Positions 1 through 13,867 of a DNA stretch of 64,000 bases are shown in pieces (position 1 is the stretch's first letter; each line of letters opens with the position of its first letter). The translations under genes and the position numbers were made by a program. The notes under the pieces were generated by a model, which saw only the letters and a program-made list of their open reading frames with translations, was not told where the DNA came from and did no database searches. This DNA is from Nemopilema nomurai (lineage: Eukaryota > Cnidaria > Scyphozoa > Rhizostomeae > Rhizostomatidae). The stretch is from positions 1,623,230 to 1,687,229 of the forward strand of contig ML133488.1 in NCBI GenBank assembly GCA_003864495.1. Reading direction: 5' to 3'.

Positions 1-1730
1 AGACAAAGACATCATATGACTAGAAACGTGAGGGCCCGGAATAGAAATCATTAGTTCTTTTCCATTTGATCAGACATTATCAGATTTAGTACATTATGTA
101 AAAGTGCTCCGGTAAATCTGAGATCTTGATGTAAAAAAGTATTCCTTCAAAGAGCGTTATAATGTAGCCTATTTGCAGTTTGATGGTGCATTTTATGATA
201 CAAGCATGATATTCGGTGTCAGCAGTGCACAAATTGAAATTATCGACAAACTATTATAAGAGAAGGCTACCTGCACTCAGTCCTTTTTGTTTGGTTTCCC
301 TCAGTTACCATGTGAATTATTTCAGTTAAAAAGTCGAAATTTGATCAAGTGATGTAATTTGTTATGCTTATTGAGATGAGATGCAGAATAGGCTTGCCCC
401 TGGAATATTCGATATAAAATTTTTTTAAATTTTAATCGTCATTTGACATGCTGATCAAGATCAGTTTAGAATGAAATATTGAGAACCCTAAAAATCTTTT
501 TATATACTGGGATGCCTTTATCTAATCTTTCATTAGAACATATTCTTGGGTAAAGAAATATGCAATACGTAGAATGGGAGCACTTTGACGTTTTAAAACC
601 TGAAAATTTCGGACTCAAATCTGGACCTTACTCAAGACCCTTTCTTTTATCTATAGAAAGAACCTTTTCTCTACAACTGGATTCCTTCAAATTATTGGCA
701 ATTTATGATAGTGGTACCTTTTGCAAGAAAAAACTGAATGAACGTATCCCAGGTCTGAGGAAACGTTTTATGGGGGGTGGGGATTGTACTCAACATTCAC
801 CCGTGTGTTTTCTTATTCAGTATATACACGTTATAAATGCCAAATTATAATGTGGCAGTTGAGCTAAATTTTTCAAAATTTTCTTAAGCCCGATAAGACA
901 TGAATTTAAGAACAGAAGTCTACAACATGGGGTTTCAAGCACAGGATTTGCAATGGCGAAAGTAAAATCATTTTGACACTATAAGGCATTTAAAGATCTG
1001 CATCGCATCTAAATTAAAACGTCAAATTCCATCAGTGAGACCATACAAGGAGAATTGATACAGGTATTTTTGTCCATAAATAGCTTTTGAAATTGAGATT
1101 TGCATCTCTTCTTAATCATCGTGTCAAATTGTATATTTTTCCTGATGTCTTCGATAACTATTTTACGACACAAGAACACGTAAAGGCAAGAAGAAGAAAT
1201 TTGATTGACTTGCTCATGCCAAAAATGAGAACGGAAAGTGGCAGAAAGGCATTTACTATAGTATAACAAAGATTTTCAATGCACTGCCACTAGCTCTGAA
1301 ATTTATAAATATTACATTCATTTTAAGAATGCTTTGAAGGAACATTTTATGGGTTAAATTTTCTAAAATTGTAAAATGGACCCATTTTTGTTTGATATTT
1401 ACATTTGCTTTTGATTGTATTTTTTAACGTTATTTATGAGTTATTTAATAAATGAGTTATTTAAAACACATTTATTTCAGACAGGGCTTCTCTTGATAGC
1501 AGCCTTATTTTTAGCTGATTGAGCGAGCTATTCTTTTAAAACATAGTATTTATTATTTTTTTCAAGCGGCTAGCTACTCTCTCTGCAATAGCTCGTGCTC
1601 GTGACATGAATTCCATAACACCCTATAGGCAGTCACCGCAACGAGGCGATAACGAAATGGTCACATTTTAGGTAGAATGTAAAACAGATTTCTAGCGATT
1701 GACTTTTGTTTACGACTGAAAACGGACATC
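1..1730. other. 5' flank of ENY2, no supported gene
   Basis: I find no convincing coding exon, RNA gene or mobile element here. The short open frames (for example 560-850) show no recognisable domain and no partner exons. The last ~100 bases before position 1731 should hold the ENY2 5'UTR and core promoter. I see no clear TATA box, which would be normal for a housekeeping gene. The DNA is AT-rich with ordinary homopolymer runs. Confidence 0.5.
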
Positions 1731-4700
1731 ATGCCGCAGATGGCTCAGTAAGTGTAAAATATTTTTCTTTGATTTTTATTCTAAGACCAAAGGAAGTCAG
1801 ATTATAACTTGTATATCCAATTTTAGGAAAGCCAAGGAAGGCCAAGTGAAGGCGAAGATCAACCAGAAATTGACAGAAAGTGGGGAGAAAGAAAGGCAAG
1901 GGTGTTAATATTTAACCTAATAAATTTCGTCGAACAATATAGACTAATGATTGGTTATGTTTACGATACAGCAACGTGAAAATTATCTCTTAGTCTTTCA
2001 AACGACTGAATTTTCAATTACCAAGTTAAAAAACCCGTACAGCAGCACGGCATTTGGCGATGAAGTATTTGCGAGCAATTTGCAGTTTAATCTGCAGTAG
2101 AGTTTCACCATAACATAACTTTTCTGATATAATTCTTGGATTTGAGCATTTTTATCTTGATATATGGCAAAAATGGATCATAGAAATGGAATCTCCATGT
2201 TAAAGTTAGTCTGCACCGAAAATTTCTGAGTGTTTGGACCATCAGGTTGCAAATTAACCCATTCTAGAAATTTGTCTTTTCCTATACACTCCAATGAAAT
2301 TTGCTGGTGCAGTGAACAAATTTCAATTGCGCAAATTGTGATCAAATCGCATGAAATATCTAAATATCCAAAACAAAGTAAGTCAGGAGGGTCCAAACTA
2401 AAATCAGGATTTCAATTATGATGTTAATTTTTGAGAAAGAGCTGTGGATGCCAAGATACAAAATCGATATCGCCAACCCGAATAAAAGAATACTTGATGC
2501 TGATTATTTACTGACAATGTAAGCAGCATAGGACTTTTTAACAATTTGAAACTCTTATTGCAGTGGCAATTAATTACATAAAAACAACAATCTACACACT
2601 CTTCTATAAGAATAAGGAGACTAGAGGCTCAAAATTGCTGAAATTTAAGAATAATTTAAGAATAATGCCAGACTCAACCTTCACCAAGACTAACATTTCT
2701 CCTAAATCTGAGTTTTCTCCTAAAGTAATGGAACTGTCACTTTAACGCTATATATATGTAGATGTTTTAGAATTACACTCAGCCACTCTGTGACTAATTT
2801 CTGATAAAGCAATACGCAAAAAAGATTTGACATTTTTCTTTGATCTGAAGGCAAATTTACGCATTGTATTGGGCAGGAAAAATTTGGGAATAATATCAGG
2901 CTCAAAATTGAACATTTTTAAGAATATTGAGGCTCTGCAAAATATTAGGTGTTTTCCTTTTCCATATTCCAAGTTTTGTTTTGATTTTCCAAGTTTGAAA
3001 GAAAGTAGAGGAGGCATGGAACGTGTGCAGAAGAGCATTTACTAATTTTGCTTGCCATACATCCAAAATTCTCATTGTCTTTTGGCACTTAAATTAGTGC
3101 TCCAAGTTCTTAGCCACCTCTATGGGCAATGTACTTAATCAGCACCAAGTTTGTCTACAGACTGATGTGTAAAATAATTTATTGTGTCTCTGCTTTAACT
3201 GCAAAAAATTTTGTTTTGATTGAAACGGTTTAAGGACATGGAAGCTAAATGAAGGCCATATTGGCAAGCTTACTAAACGGAATCCAAACTTTTAGATGGC
3301 TTATGATATTATTCACAATATGAAATGCAGCAATATAAAATTTTTGTGAGTTCTAGAGGATGCAATTAGCCAGAAAACATGAATAAAAAGTTCCCAACAT
3401 TTTTGGTAGAAGTTACTCCAACACCCCAAAACTCAAAACTCCTGAACTGTTACAAGAGAATCATAGGATTAACTAATCCAAAAGCAAATATTACAAATAT
3501 GGATGGAGTGTGTTTTTTATGCTTCTTTCAGCACTATTTAAGCAAATATAATAACATAATTTGACATGTTCTGTTATGCATTTTGTCGTAGATTCTCACA
3601 TTTAGATGACTGTCTTTTAGGCTCAAAAGAAAAACTGCAAAGCTCAACAGACAAGTTTAGGAATTTTTTTTGCTTTCTAGTAGGTGCTGTACCTGTTTGC
3701 TCATGGCATGTCTGAAGCGAACTGCCTGTGTACTTTTTTGATTATTAAGTTGCTCTCTCTTTTGTTCCTAGGCTGCAGGAAATGTTGAGGCTTAAATTGA
3801 TTGAATGTGGCTGGAGAGATGAACTTCAAGCCTACTGCAGAAGTAAGTTTTCAATGTGATAACAATTTTTGAAAGGCAAATAAACATTTAATCCATCTAT
3901 GGGTCATACATGTAAAATGGCAGGACCACAGGATGACAGCATTGTAAGCCAAATACTTTTTGCAGCATAGCTGTTCAGCCAATATTATCTATGGACACTT
4001 TTCATATGATACAGTTATTATCTTTATAAATTGTTCCACCAACTTTTAATTCCTCAAACGTGTGCCCATGTTGTCGAAATGTGTAGCCCAAAAGTTGAAA
4101 GCGCCTGCAGGAGATTTCTAAAACATCTTCAAGTACTTGTATTCCTTTTGAGATGTGTAGCAATTCTCTAGAATTCCTCATTCCTACCATGCACGAGTCT
4201 ATACTATCAATGCTTGAGAATTATTAGGCTCTTCATCCACAAATCCGATATCATCTACCCATGTCATCCTTACCCAAGCTTTATGCTATATTGGAGCTCA
4301 CTTTTCAGATCAAATTATTTGAGGTTATAGATTGTATTACCATCTGTTGTCTTTGCTACGTTTCTGACGACCAATGCAGTGCATGTTGCACTAAACCTCT
4401 TATGAAAATTTCATCTCAGTGCATAATGTCTGCAACTGTATTAACTTTTCTCTTCTTAAAATGTAACTGGATTTCCTTCAAACACTTGTTGAGCGTTTTT
4501 CAAGACTCTACAAAATGTATGCAAGAATATTCTGATTAGCAAAGTAGTTTGCTTTTGAACATTCCTGCTATGCATTTGAATATTTATGCGTGAAAAGTTT
4601 TCAAATGACTTATTGATGCTGAGACCGTATCTGTGCCAATCGATAAGCCCATTAAACAGTTTTGAGTGCGGCAATGCTGCTGTGGCCACAGTGAGTCGGA

Positions 4701-7700
4701 CGAGTTAGACTCAAGTTTTTTACTCCAAGGATTCACTCTGGTTTACCCAGAGGCATGCATTTAACAGTTCATCAAAACCTTTCCTCGTCCACTTTAGTTC
4801 AATGTACCTCCAGATGGGCTAAAAATTGATTAAGAATCGCAGGTTAATTCATAGCCATCATTAATTAATTCAACGTTGTCTGATTGTCATGGTGCTAGAT
4901 TCGATTGACCAAGCAAATTGCTGCTTCCGAGCCGATGCGTGGGCGCTTGATTGTTTTGTGGCTCATGCTTGGTGCCAGGGCTCCCTTCCGTTGGATTCAT
5001 TCTCAAATAAGGTGTAATAACGACAAGATAGAAAAATCTCTTGTGTAATCAAACAACTATCTATTTCCAACAGTCTTTATTACCGTTCTTTCCCCAATAT
5101 ATCTCATTGCAAACATTAACTGTTTTTATTACTTTCCTCAGCATACCTTTTAATTAATTTTCTACTTAGAAGTAATAAAAGGCAGTTAAAGTTTGATTTT
5201 GCCAAGGGAATGTTTGTTCGTGCTGAACACTAGAAGGTATTTGTTTTATTTGACATCGTATATGCTGATGACACATTCCATCAGTCGGAGATGTCGATCT
5301 ATCTCTGGAACGCATCAAGAGAGAACGAATCGTCTGCACTCAGGCTGGCTTGATGGCGATTACTGTATGCTGTCCGTCACAGAGTGCGCGATACCGCATA
5401 GAACTGTGTGCGCTCCTGTGGAATGCACTGTGTGGCGGTTCTAAGCTGCTACTCCGAGTTTCACGGCTAATGCGATCATCAGGTAGCTGCCACTGTGCGG
5501 CAGAGAGAACTGGTACTAGACAGTTGCTTGTTAATTGCATTAAGTGTAAAACTTTGGGCCGTCACATTCTCAGAGATTAGTTTGATTTGGTGAATGCACA
5601 AAGTAGTAGTAAATGACCAAGTGTGTATCTTTCATTCTGCTTAATGTGCCATTTGCTGGAATCTTCATCCATCTCGCCCTCAATCACCTTTCTTTAGCTC
5701 TTCTCAACAGCATGTTTGTCCTGTATATTGGATGCGTCGCTTTTCTGTTTATGAGTTTTGGGATTAAGATGTTTCTGCAGATTTTAATCTCCAAAATTCT
5801 TAAATTACGAGGAATCTGTTATCAAGCAATTTGCAGTGTCAAGGAACCGATTGCATTATGGGTGATTGCAATGAAATTAGTTTTAATGAAATATGTCTGA
5901 TTTGGGTATTCGATGCAGATGCCAACATCCTCCTAGATATCCACCTTTAGGAGGCCCAGTTAGTGCTATCAGATACGGGGAGACTCAGGTTTGTCAATTC
6001 ACATTTCGTCATAGTTCGAAGCAATATAAGTTTACTATAGCTCCATGTAGTTTGGCTTTATCATGCGTCAACTTCCTTTCTACATCTGAGAAGCGAGACA
6101 GATTGGCAGTGCTTTTGAAAGTATTTCCTTGGCACTGGAAGCTCTCGCACACTACAGTTGCTAAAGATTTGTTGTGATAGATAAAGTGGTTAAGTTTGAT
6201 AGTCATGCATAGCTGAAGTCTTTGCCATAGATTTGCCCTTTTTTCATATAGCCTTATGATCCTATGATCCCTCTTCGCCTTCTGATAGAAGGTGCTCAAC
6301 ATCGAATAATGTTCTCAGGACACTCAGAGTGCAAAGCCCATTACGGCTCGTGGTGATATCCTGGTGGCCCGCTTGGAGCCACCATGCTCATGTAGGCTGA
6401 GACTGTTAAGTCGCCATAGAATAATTATTTGATTTATCAAAAGGTAATTAGATTCGCGAAATATTACTTCTTAACTGTATCAGGTAGGCTTTTGAAAATG
6501 TTTGTACAACTGTCTCTCCCACGAGGAAACAATCTTGATGAACAAATACGTGGGCGAGACTAATTCGTCACACAACTCGAAGGATTAATCAAGCTAGATT
6601 GAAATGGCCAAGCATCGTCTTTAAATAGCAAGTACTGGAAAATCCTTTCCATTCTTGGTCCTTTGTCATTTTCAACCAGCTTTTCGATATCAGATGCTGG
6701 TTTCTAACAGGATTACCTTGAAACAGCATCTATGATCATTGCTTCAACTCAGGTGTGAGCATCGCATAGTGATTGCTTCTTTGAACATCCTCGAAGCCTT
6801 GAAAACCTCAAATTGTTTCACTTGGCCTATTTCTTCAAAATTAGATTCTTTTGATGGGAGATTGGGCATTCATCGAGATTGTGTTTTGTTTTCTCCATCC
6901 CATAATTGCTATTATCTTCGGCTGCGAATCGCCACCCGTTAGTTGCATAAAAGTCGGTGGGTTGTGCGTGACGAATTGTGCGTCCTTGAGTTGTTATTAT
7001 TTCTCGTATGATTTTTATGAATAACTGCTTGAATCTTTAAAAGGCTGCAAACAAATAAATATCCATCCTCCAAAGTGAAGTGGAACAACATATTATTTTT
7101 AGCACAGGTGTACCTTGTACTTAGTAAAAGACGGCATTAAGATATTGTACATCAAGTTATTAACAAGCTAATCAATACAGTGTGTGACAGTGTATGAAGA
7201 GATATCTGCTGTTTTATTTGCTTCTTATATGATAAGTTTAGCTACTGAGTCTAGCAGCAATGTGGTTTGACCCTCGGGACACGCGCCACAAAGCTGTGTT
7301 GCAGATTCAGCGCAAGGCCTCATGATTGGAACTAGGGTACTCATACCGCTAAAGGCAAATAGGGACCGGCACACCATTTGTGACCTTTACTTGCAATCTT
7401 TGTGTTCCATATGTCTCGATAAGTTTGGTGATTTGTGCAAAGTAATTAGATGTGATATATTTGTCGTATGCCTTTGCAAGTATTGCTAAAATTTCTTGTT
7501 ATCTCATTGCCTCATGCTGTGGCCATTTCTATAACGATGTATTTTAAGAAATTTCCTTCTTTTATTTTTTGAATTTTATTTTATGAATACACAAAGCAGT
7601 AGAATTACAATTGTATCTTGGATTCTGCTTGATATGCCGTTTACTGAAATCTTCGTTTATCTCTTTCTCATTCATTTTCCTTTCTCGGATATTTCCGTAT

Positions 7701-8405
7701 GGCTTTGCAAGCATTGCTGATATTTCTCAGTTTCTTGTTGTATCATGCTATATTTTTTGCATAATCCTTCGAATACCCTTTTGTGGAAGGGGAGAATTTC
7801 ATTTTAAAGAGAAGCAATAGATTCGTATCTCTCTGAAAATTTTCCCTTCTATAATCGTTTGATTGTCCTTTCGTGGAAGGAAAGAGTTTTCTGTTAAGAC
7901 AAGAAGTAGTTATCTGAAACTAATTTTCGTTTTATTTTTCAGGCATCGTAAAAGAAAAGGGCATCGACAACGTCACAGTTGATATGCTTATCGATGAGGT
8001 GACCCCCAAAGCAAGATGTAGGTCATTGTCTCGAACACCTCTGACCTTTGACCTTGTTAAGTATCATTCCTGAAGCTGTAGCACCCAAAGCCATCTTACT
8101 GGGATTAACTACTAGATTCGTTGTCTCTGTTGAGAGTTTTCTATCGTTCTCGCTGGATTTTAAGTCTATTCGTTTTTTTCTTAACAGTCAAAGTCTTGAA
8201 AGGTTGTTTTTTGGAATGTTTTGTGGATGATCTTTAGTTAATGCGTATCCATGTATATCTTCACCAACTGGAAATCATAATACCAGGAAACAAATTTTTA
8301 GACATTGCCTTCTTTATTTTAGCAATGGTGCCTGAGGAAGTAAAACAAGAACTTTTTCAAAAGATAAAGTCTTTTATAACGGAAAAAGCAGAGATTCCCA
8401 CGTAA
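1731..8405 (+). CDS. ENY2: Transcription and mRNA export factor ENY2 (Sus1 homologue)
   Basis: Five coding exons: 1731-1747, 1827-1895, 3772-3842, 7943-8017, 8323-8405 (TAA). Phases agree throughout and give 104 aa, against about 101 aa in vertebrates. Recognisable segments are [56 protein letters not shown] and [16 protein letters not shown], matching the all-helical ENY2/Sus1 fold along its length. From family knowledge, ENY2 sits in the SAGA histone H2B deubiquitinase module and in the TREX-2 complex at nuclear pores, linking transcription to mRNA export. It has no signal peptide or membrane segment and is expected to be nuclear. The start is the first ATG in frame with exon 2; a second ATG lies three codons later. 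Intron 2 has a GC donor (GAAAG|GCAAGG). Intron 3 (4.1 kb) holds diverged local duplications. Certain as to family; exact N-terminus slightly less so. Confidence 0.95.
1896..3771 (+). other. GC-AG intron (ENY2 intron 2)
   Basis: The exon before this intron must end at 1895 to keep the frame into exon 3 (…EKER then LQEML…). The following bases are GCAAGG, giving AG|GCAAGG, the classical consensus of the minority GC-AG class. The acceptor at 3770-3771 follows a pyrimidine-rich stretch. No GT near 1895 keeps the frame and the conserved residues. Confidence 0.75.
5590..7915 (+). repeat. Diverged local duplications in ENY2 intron 3
   Basis: A ~90 bp segment from about 5593 (sharing ATTCTGCTTNATNTGCC) recurs in diverged form from about 7580. 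A second pair lies at about 7467 and 7697 (sharing TTTGCAAG.ATTGCT and a TTTCTTGTT core). A third is at about 7780 and 7870 (GTGGAAGG followed by GAG). These look like old tandem or dispersed duplications. No coding capacity is seen, and identity is only moderate by eye. Confidence 0.5.
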
Positions 8406-10518
8406 GCCAAGAACATTGTTAGTAAACATTAATACAGATCGTAGTGGCCTTTGGTGACGTAATGACAGAATGGATTAACAGTGGTGTACCTATACGAACT
8501 GAGGCTCTTCTACATAGACAAGTATAAAATTGCCATTGCGTCTGGTAATACCATGAAAAGGAAAAGACTGCTAGCTCATTGTGGGAGAAGAAGGTGAGAG
8601 AAGAACAAGGAGACTTTGTCTGCAGGAAGGTGTATTGGTATTACACGACAGGGTTTACGTAAAAGAAGCAGCCCTAATTGTCTTACTCCGTTTTCCAAGA
8701 CCACTCTGCAACTAGCCCTGTAGTATCTCATTTTGCCAATAACTGATTTGTAATATCTTATTTGCTTTGCTCTTGTATTTTGTCAGCATCAAGTGTTTCG
8801 GCTTATGTTTCTTTCATATTACAGTTACTGAAAATTGCTCAGAACAATGATTATTTCTGACCAGCTGCATTTTATTGGCACCTTTCTTAAGTTCATCCTT
8901 GTCTTTCGAGTCATTTCATTTGGTTATGATTGTACAGTATGCGCCGAAACATATAGAACCTTTATGAACAGTATTTGACTATGCTTACGGTTTGCACAAA
9001 GCTGACTGCTTTATTGATATCTTTTCGAAAGATTCAAAATAGGGCAAAGGAGTAAATTTCCCCGACTACTGCAGTAGTTTCTCTTGATTGCCTCCCTTAA
9101 TCTTCATTACCAATGCTAATTTGTATGTTGAGTATGCAAATTATGCTGAATTTATTACGAATGGGGTACTTTGCCAGCCCCTTTCTCTAAAACTTTCTAC
9201 AGAAGGGCAAAGCTTGCTGAATGCCTTTTGTTTTAAGCTTCTTGTATATGTAAGATTGCCCTTGGTTTAAACTTCGTTCTTACTCCGAAATGTGGGCAAC
9301 CCTGGACAACTTTAAGAAGCTTTCAGAAGAACGCTCCAAACAGATAGCTTGTAAACTACATCAAAATTTATACCCACGTAGCATTTCGATCTTTTTCTAA
9401 TTTTCGATACAGTGCAGGGTATTGAGTTACTATCTTTTTAGAAGTACAAGCACCCCCTCGCAGCTACGCATTCTATGCGAAACAAATCGATTAAATGCGT
9501 AATTCACTCCTGCACTTGCACCACCATCACATTCTAGTGTTACGCTTTCTAAATTTCTGCAAAGCCACTGCTAAGATTTCGGTTTCTCACTTATTCCTGG
9601 CTTTTATATACAACAGCAATGCACCTCTACACAGATCTCTGAATAATAGCAGCTTTCGCGGTCAACAGATTGGTGATGCCCTCTACAAAGTGCCAGATCC
9701 TACATCCAATTCATCAATCATTATTTCTTTTGGCAGCGCCAAGTGTTGCGTGATTTCCCAGCGGCTGTAATTATCCTTCTTCTTGTCCCCTCTAAAAATT
9801 CTGCTAGGAATCACGAATGCCTATCATCTTTCTTCCACAACCGACATATTAAGTACGTTGGAGTGGTGTGGCTTGTATATCCACATTCCTGGCTACAAGA
9901 AATTTGATGTATTAAAACTGATTCTTTTCTTGATTCTATCCCTAACTAGAATCTGGGATGCCAGCACACCGCAGATCAAATACTTTCAAACCCACAAACT
10001 GACGCGTTATTATGAACTAAGGCGATTGCTAGTTTTCTTGTTTTGCCCCGGATAAACGTTAGTATGATTCACTTGTAAGCTGAAAGTCTTCCATATTCAG
10101 AATTGCATTTTTGTCTACATTACGTCAATAGATCTACATAATGGTTACATCAAAAGATGACTTCTCGCCGCAAGAACCTTAAACAAGTGATTGAAAAATC
10201 TGATTCTGGTTGTCACAAGCTGTGGGCATTTGCACCTTCAGTGAAGTGAAAAGGCCCATCCTAACCTTGAACCTCATTACAAGTAAAAACATCGCATTGA
10301 TGTTTTTACTCACCCGAATTGCTGTTCTGTGAAAGAGCCAGCTTTTTCCCGTTTACCATTATTTACAAACCAGGCCATTCGACCCTTCTCAGTGTTAACA
10401 GAATCGTGCTTACTTTAGTTTATGAAGCATTAATTTACCTCAAGTCGTAAATAATATCAGAATCAACCCAAGAGAAAACCTGTTTTTTCTCAAATTTTCC
10501 CAATGATCTTGGACACCA

Positions 10519-11059
10519 CTGCTTCTTCTCTCCTTTCTCCTCTTGTTCCCCCTCTTTTCCTCTTCTTTTTCTTCCACTTGTTCTCTTTCACTATTCCTAC
10601 TCTTTCTCTTGTTTCTTCTTTCTACCTCCCGTTTTACTTCTCCGTCCCTCTCTGTCCCTTATCTTGTTCATCCTTTTCCTCCTTCTTCTTGTCCAAGTTT
10701 TTCTTCTCTACTCCCTCTTCTTTTCTTTCCTTCGCTAAGTCCCCTTCTCCTCTTGTTTCCCTTCTTCTTCTTCCCCCTTTTCCTCTACTCCCTTCTTGTC
10801 CTTCTTCTCTTCTTACTTCTCGCATCTCTTTTCTTCCTCTTCTCCTTACTCCGTTTCTTTCCCGTTTTGTTCCTCCACTTATTCTTCCACTCGCTCCTCC
10901 TATTCCTTTTCTCATCTCATCCTCCTTCCACTCTTACTCAATATCTTTCTTTCTGTTTTCCTAGGTTTCCCTTTCTCCTCTTTCATCTTTTTCCTCCTAT
11001 TGTTTCATCCTCTTCCATCCTTTTAGCCTGGCTCTTGCAGGACTTCCTTTCCTCCTGAA
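10519..11059 (+). repeat. Long polypyrimidine (C/T) tract
   Basis: About 540 bases are almost entirely C and T on the + strand, with only scattered purines and no strict period. It reads as runs of CTTCTT, CCTCTT and TTTTCC. Such purine/pyrimidine asymmetry can form intramolecular triplex (H-DNA) and often arises by expansion of CT/CTT microsatellites. The overlapping 'proteins' on both strands (Ser/Phe/Leu- or Arg/Glu-rich) are composition artefacts. Confidence 0.85.
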
Positions 11060-13867
11060 TTTTTCCCTTCGTTAACTAAAAATTTTCGATGATAAAAATT
11101 GCTTTACACTCCATATTCTAATGGTATGTCGGTGGCAGTCTGTAGATATAAAACTTGCCATTTTCGATCTTGATATCATGTTTCGGGAGATTCTCTATTC
11201 ACGACCCATCAAGGAGAGCAACGGGCGTAGGTCAACAAAGGGACGTAGAATTCGCATAGAATTCGTTATCTTTCATCATCTTGTCCATAACTTACATGTT
11301 ATCAATTATAAGCACGCTAGGCTTGAAACGAACGAAATCGACCGTAGAAGTCAACCACAACGCAATAATTGAATCGTGGCGGTCTTTAACCGACGGCGCG
11401 AGCGCAGGGTCAACAATGATGGAGGATAGGGTGGTCAAACGGCTAAAAATTTCACCAAACACTTCAAGGCAATAGAACTGTTGGACTTCAGCAGCCAAAA
11501 TTTTGAACGTAACGGTGGATGAAATGTTAGGTCGTTTGACGAGGCCTGCAGCAATATTTGCGTAAAAAAGTCACATAGTGCACCAGTGCACATACGTGGC
11601 CAAAAATCACAGTGAAGTGATCAGCGACTGCATTTCTTGGCCCAATCAATACAATGACCCCTGCGCGTAAATATTCTCTTGCTTCATTTCATCAAAAGAG
11701 ATTCTACGAACCCTATGCGCACTATAGTGGGCGTGTACCTTTTTGACTGTCGATGGCGATCGCCACATGATGATACTTTTCCACACTGTCTCTTCAGTAC
11801 TGAGCTGGTGCATGACTGAAGCTTAGTGCCATCCACTGTCACCGTACAGTTGTCATCTCACGGGTCCTAAAAAGAAAAGCGTTTTGATAACACTATATTA
11901 GATACAAAGATATTCTGCTGTTGGGGGACAGGCAGCGGTATTAACTGTATCCTCGTTATGAAAATGCCCAAAATGATGCTGCGATGAGGTGTCTTTATTC
12001 AAACACATTGCGTGAATGGCATGGCAGTGTTCCCAGACACAATTAGAAGCATACATTATGACTCGATAGCATTAAAGGGCGCTCTCTTCCCTTGGCCAAT
12101 TTCTAAAACTGACTACTGACATTTGAAGGTTGTTTGTAGCCTTGGAAGCCTACTTTTTATGGTAGCCTAGGATCGTACAAAACAAACTTGCATCCAGGAT
12201 GCAATTCATTGAAGCCAGGGAATATTCATGCCTTGCTAAGAATGTTTTTATGATTGTTGACCAACTTAACGGGAGGCCTTTAAACTGATCAGAAATGATC
12301 CTACAAGGCTGGCAAATCTACGATTCCGCTTTATTTAACCGGGTATTGGGCTACAATCAAATGAACAGCAGGATTTCATGAATTTGCAAATCCTACCTCA
12401 ACTGCTAAGACGTTATAATCAGCCAAAATCATTAAAGAAATACAAGCTCATAATCTAATTTACAGTTCATCCTCCTATCCTTGGATTCCACTTGATGGGG
12501 AAAACATAAGTATATTTTGTTTTGCACTGGTTCCCCGATGTAGCTACATTGAGTTTTTTCAAAATCAGATTTCCGAATCCTCCTCTCGAATTAATCACCT
12601 GGTTATAATACCGCCCTTACAACTCACTTCACAGAAGTATAATAAATTTTTTAGAATTCTTCGCATAAAGCTTGTATTCAAAGAAGAACAAATGAACAGC
12701 CACATTTCCTTTGGCAATTACGCAAATATGCATCACCTCCAGGGGAAAGGGGATGCACCGCCAGAATAGGGATTGATTCATTCTTCATATCACCACTGTT
12801 GAAATCTTGCAGCTGTATCGACAGCCTTGGGATGATTTCATACACCAACCTCGACACCACTTGCTTTTTCCAACTCCTACTATGCAAGACTTCAGAGAAG
12901 GCATCGTGGATTAAAGTACCCCTTTTCTTGATCTCCTAAAAGTCTTTCCAATCATTATTTGGACATTTCAGTGATTATGTGAGCGTCTTACTGCCTAAGT
13001 GAAAGAGGTTACCTGGTTATGGGCTTAAAGTATTGGTAGGGTCATCGAGCCCACCTCAAACAAAGAATAAAGCCAGTCAAACTGACTGACAAACTGTCCT
13101 GTTTAAAACACGGAGGTCCCCGTTTTTGATAATCCAAGGTCAGACTGAGTTCATGATTTGTAAGACAGCCCAGCCCCTGTTTGAGCCGCCCGGCTAATCC
13201 TTTAAACACCACCTTGCCTAACATCTGTCAGGTTTCGTTTTAAATCAACAATAACATCTCAAGTTGCGATCCTTGTGGTATTCAACAAGGGTATGTGAAA
13301 TTCTAAGGCGCATTGTCATCCTCCGCGCCAGACGTGCTTTCCTGGTGGATTCACTTGGATGGAATTCTCACAACGCTACCAATAAAGCTATCGGAACATT
13401 AGCAGAGCGTACACCCTTGTATCACATTTCTAAGTCGGCCGACCTGAAATTCTTGTCACCCTATTTTTTGTGTCCAAGGCCACAAACATGGCCGCACGTC
13501 TCCCGCATGTGAAACCCAGACTGCTCGTCTCGTCTGGAACTTTGCCTTCATTAATTCACATCCATTGAGGATACCTTTCATTCAGGTTAAAAGTCTAGGC
13601 GATATCCACGGAATCTGTAAACATTCTTGGCTTTGTCACGGCTGCGAGAGACAGAAGCTTATTGATTCTCGTGCAGCAATTCACCCACATTATTCAAGAG
13701 AGAATGACATAACTTTCAAAAGAATGTTGAAAAATTAAAGGCAAATATTGAATTCGAGGATACAAGGGGATTCGTGTATTCAACGAATGCACTTTATGAA
13801 GCTGCTGTAAATAAACATCGACAACGTCATAAAGTATTACTAACTTCAATATTCTATTGGCAGTTCC

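Noticed and set aside
5193..5580. Cluster of overlapping open frames on both strands in ENY2 intron 3
   Set aside because: None resembles a known protein and the ENY2 frame is already accounted for by flanking exons.
10503..11058. Overlapping long open frames (153 and 171 codons on +, 93 on -)
   Set aside because: They arise from the pyrimidine tract, which rarely makes stop codons; the predicted proteins are low-complexity and have no start context or splice partners.
11292..11880. Minus-strand frames with a VTVDGT-like peptide near 11840, suggestive of a transposase
   Set aside because: Only a few residues fit, the following sequence does not match known DDE transposase order, and several stops interrupt the frame.
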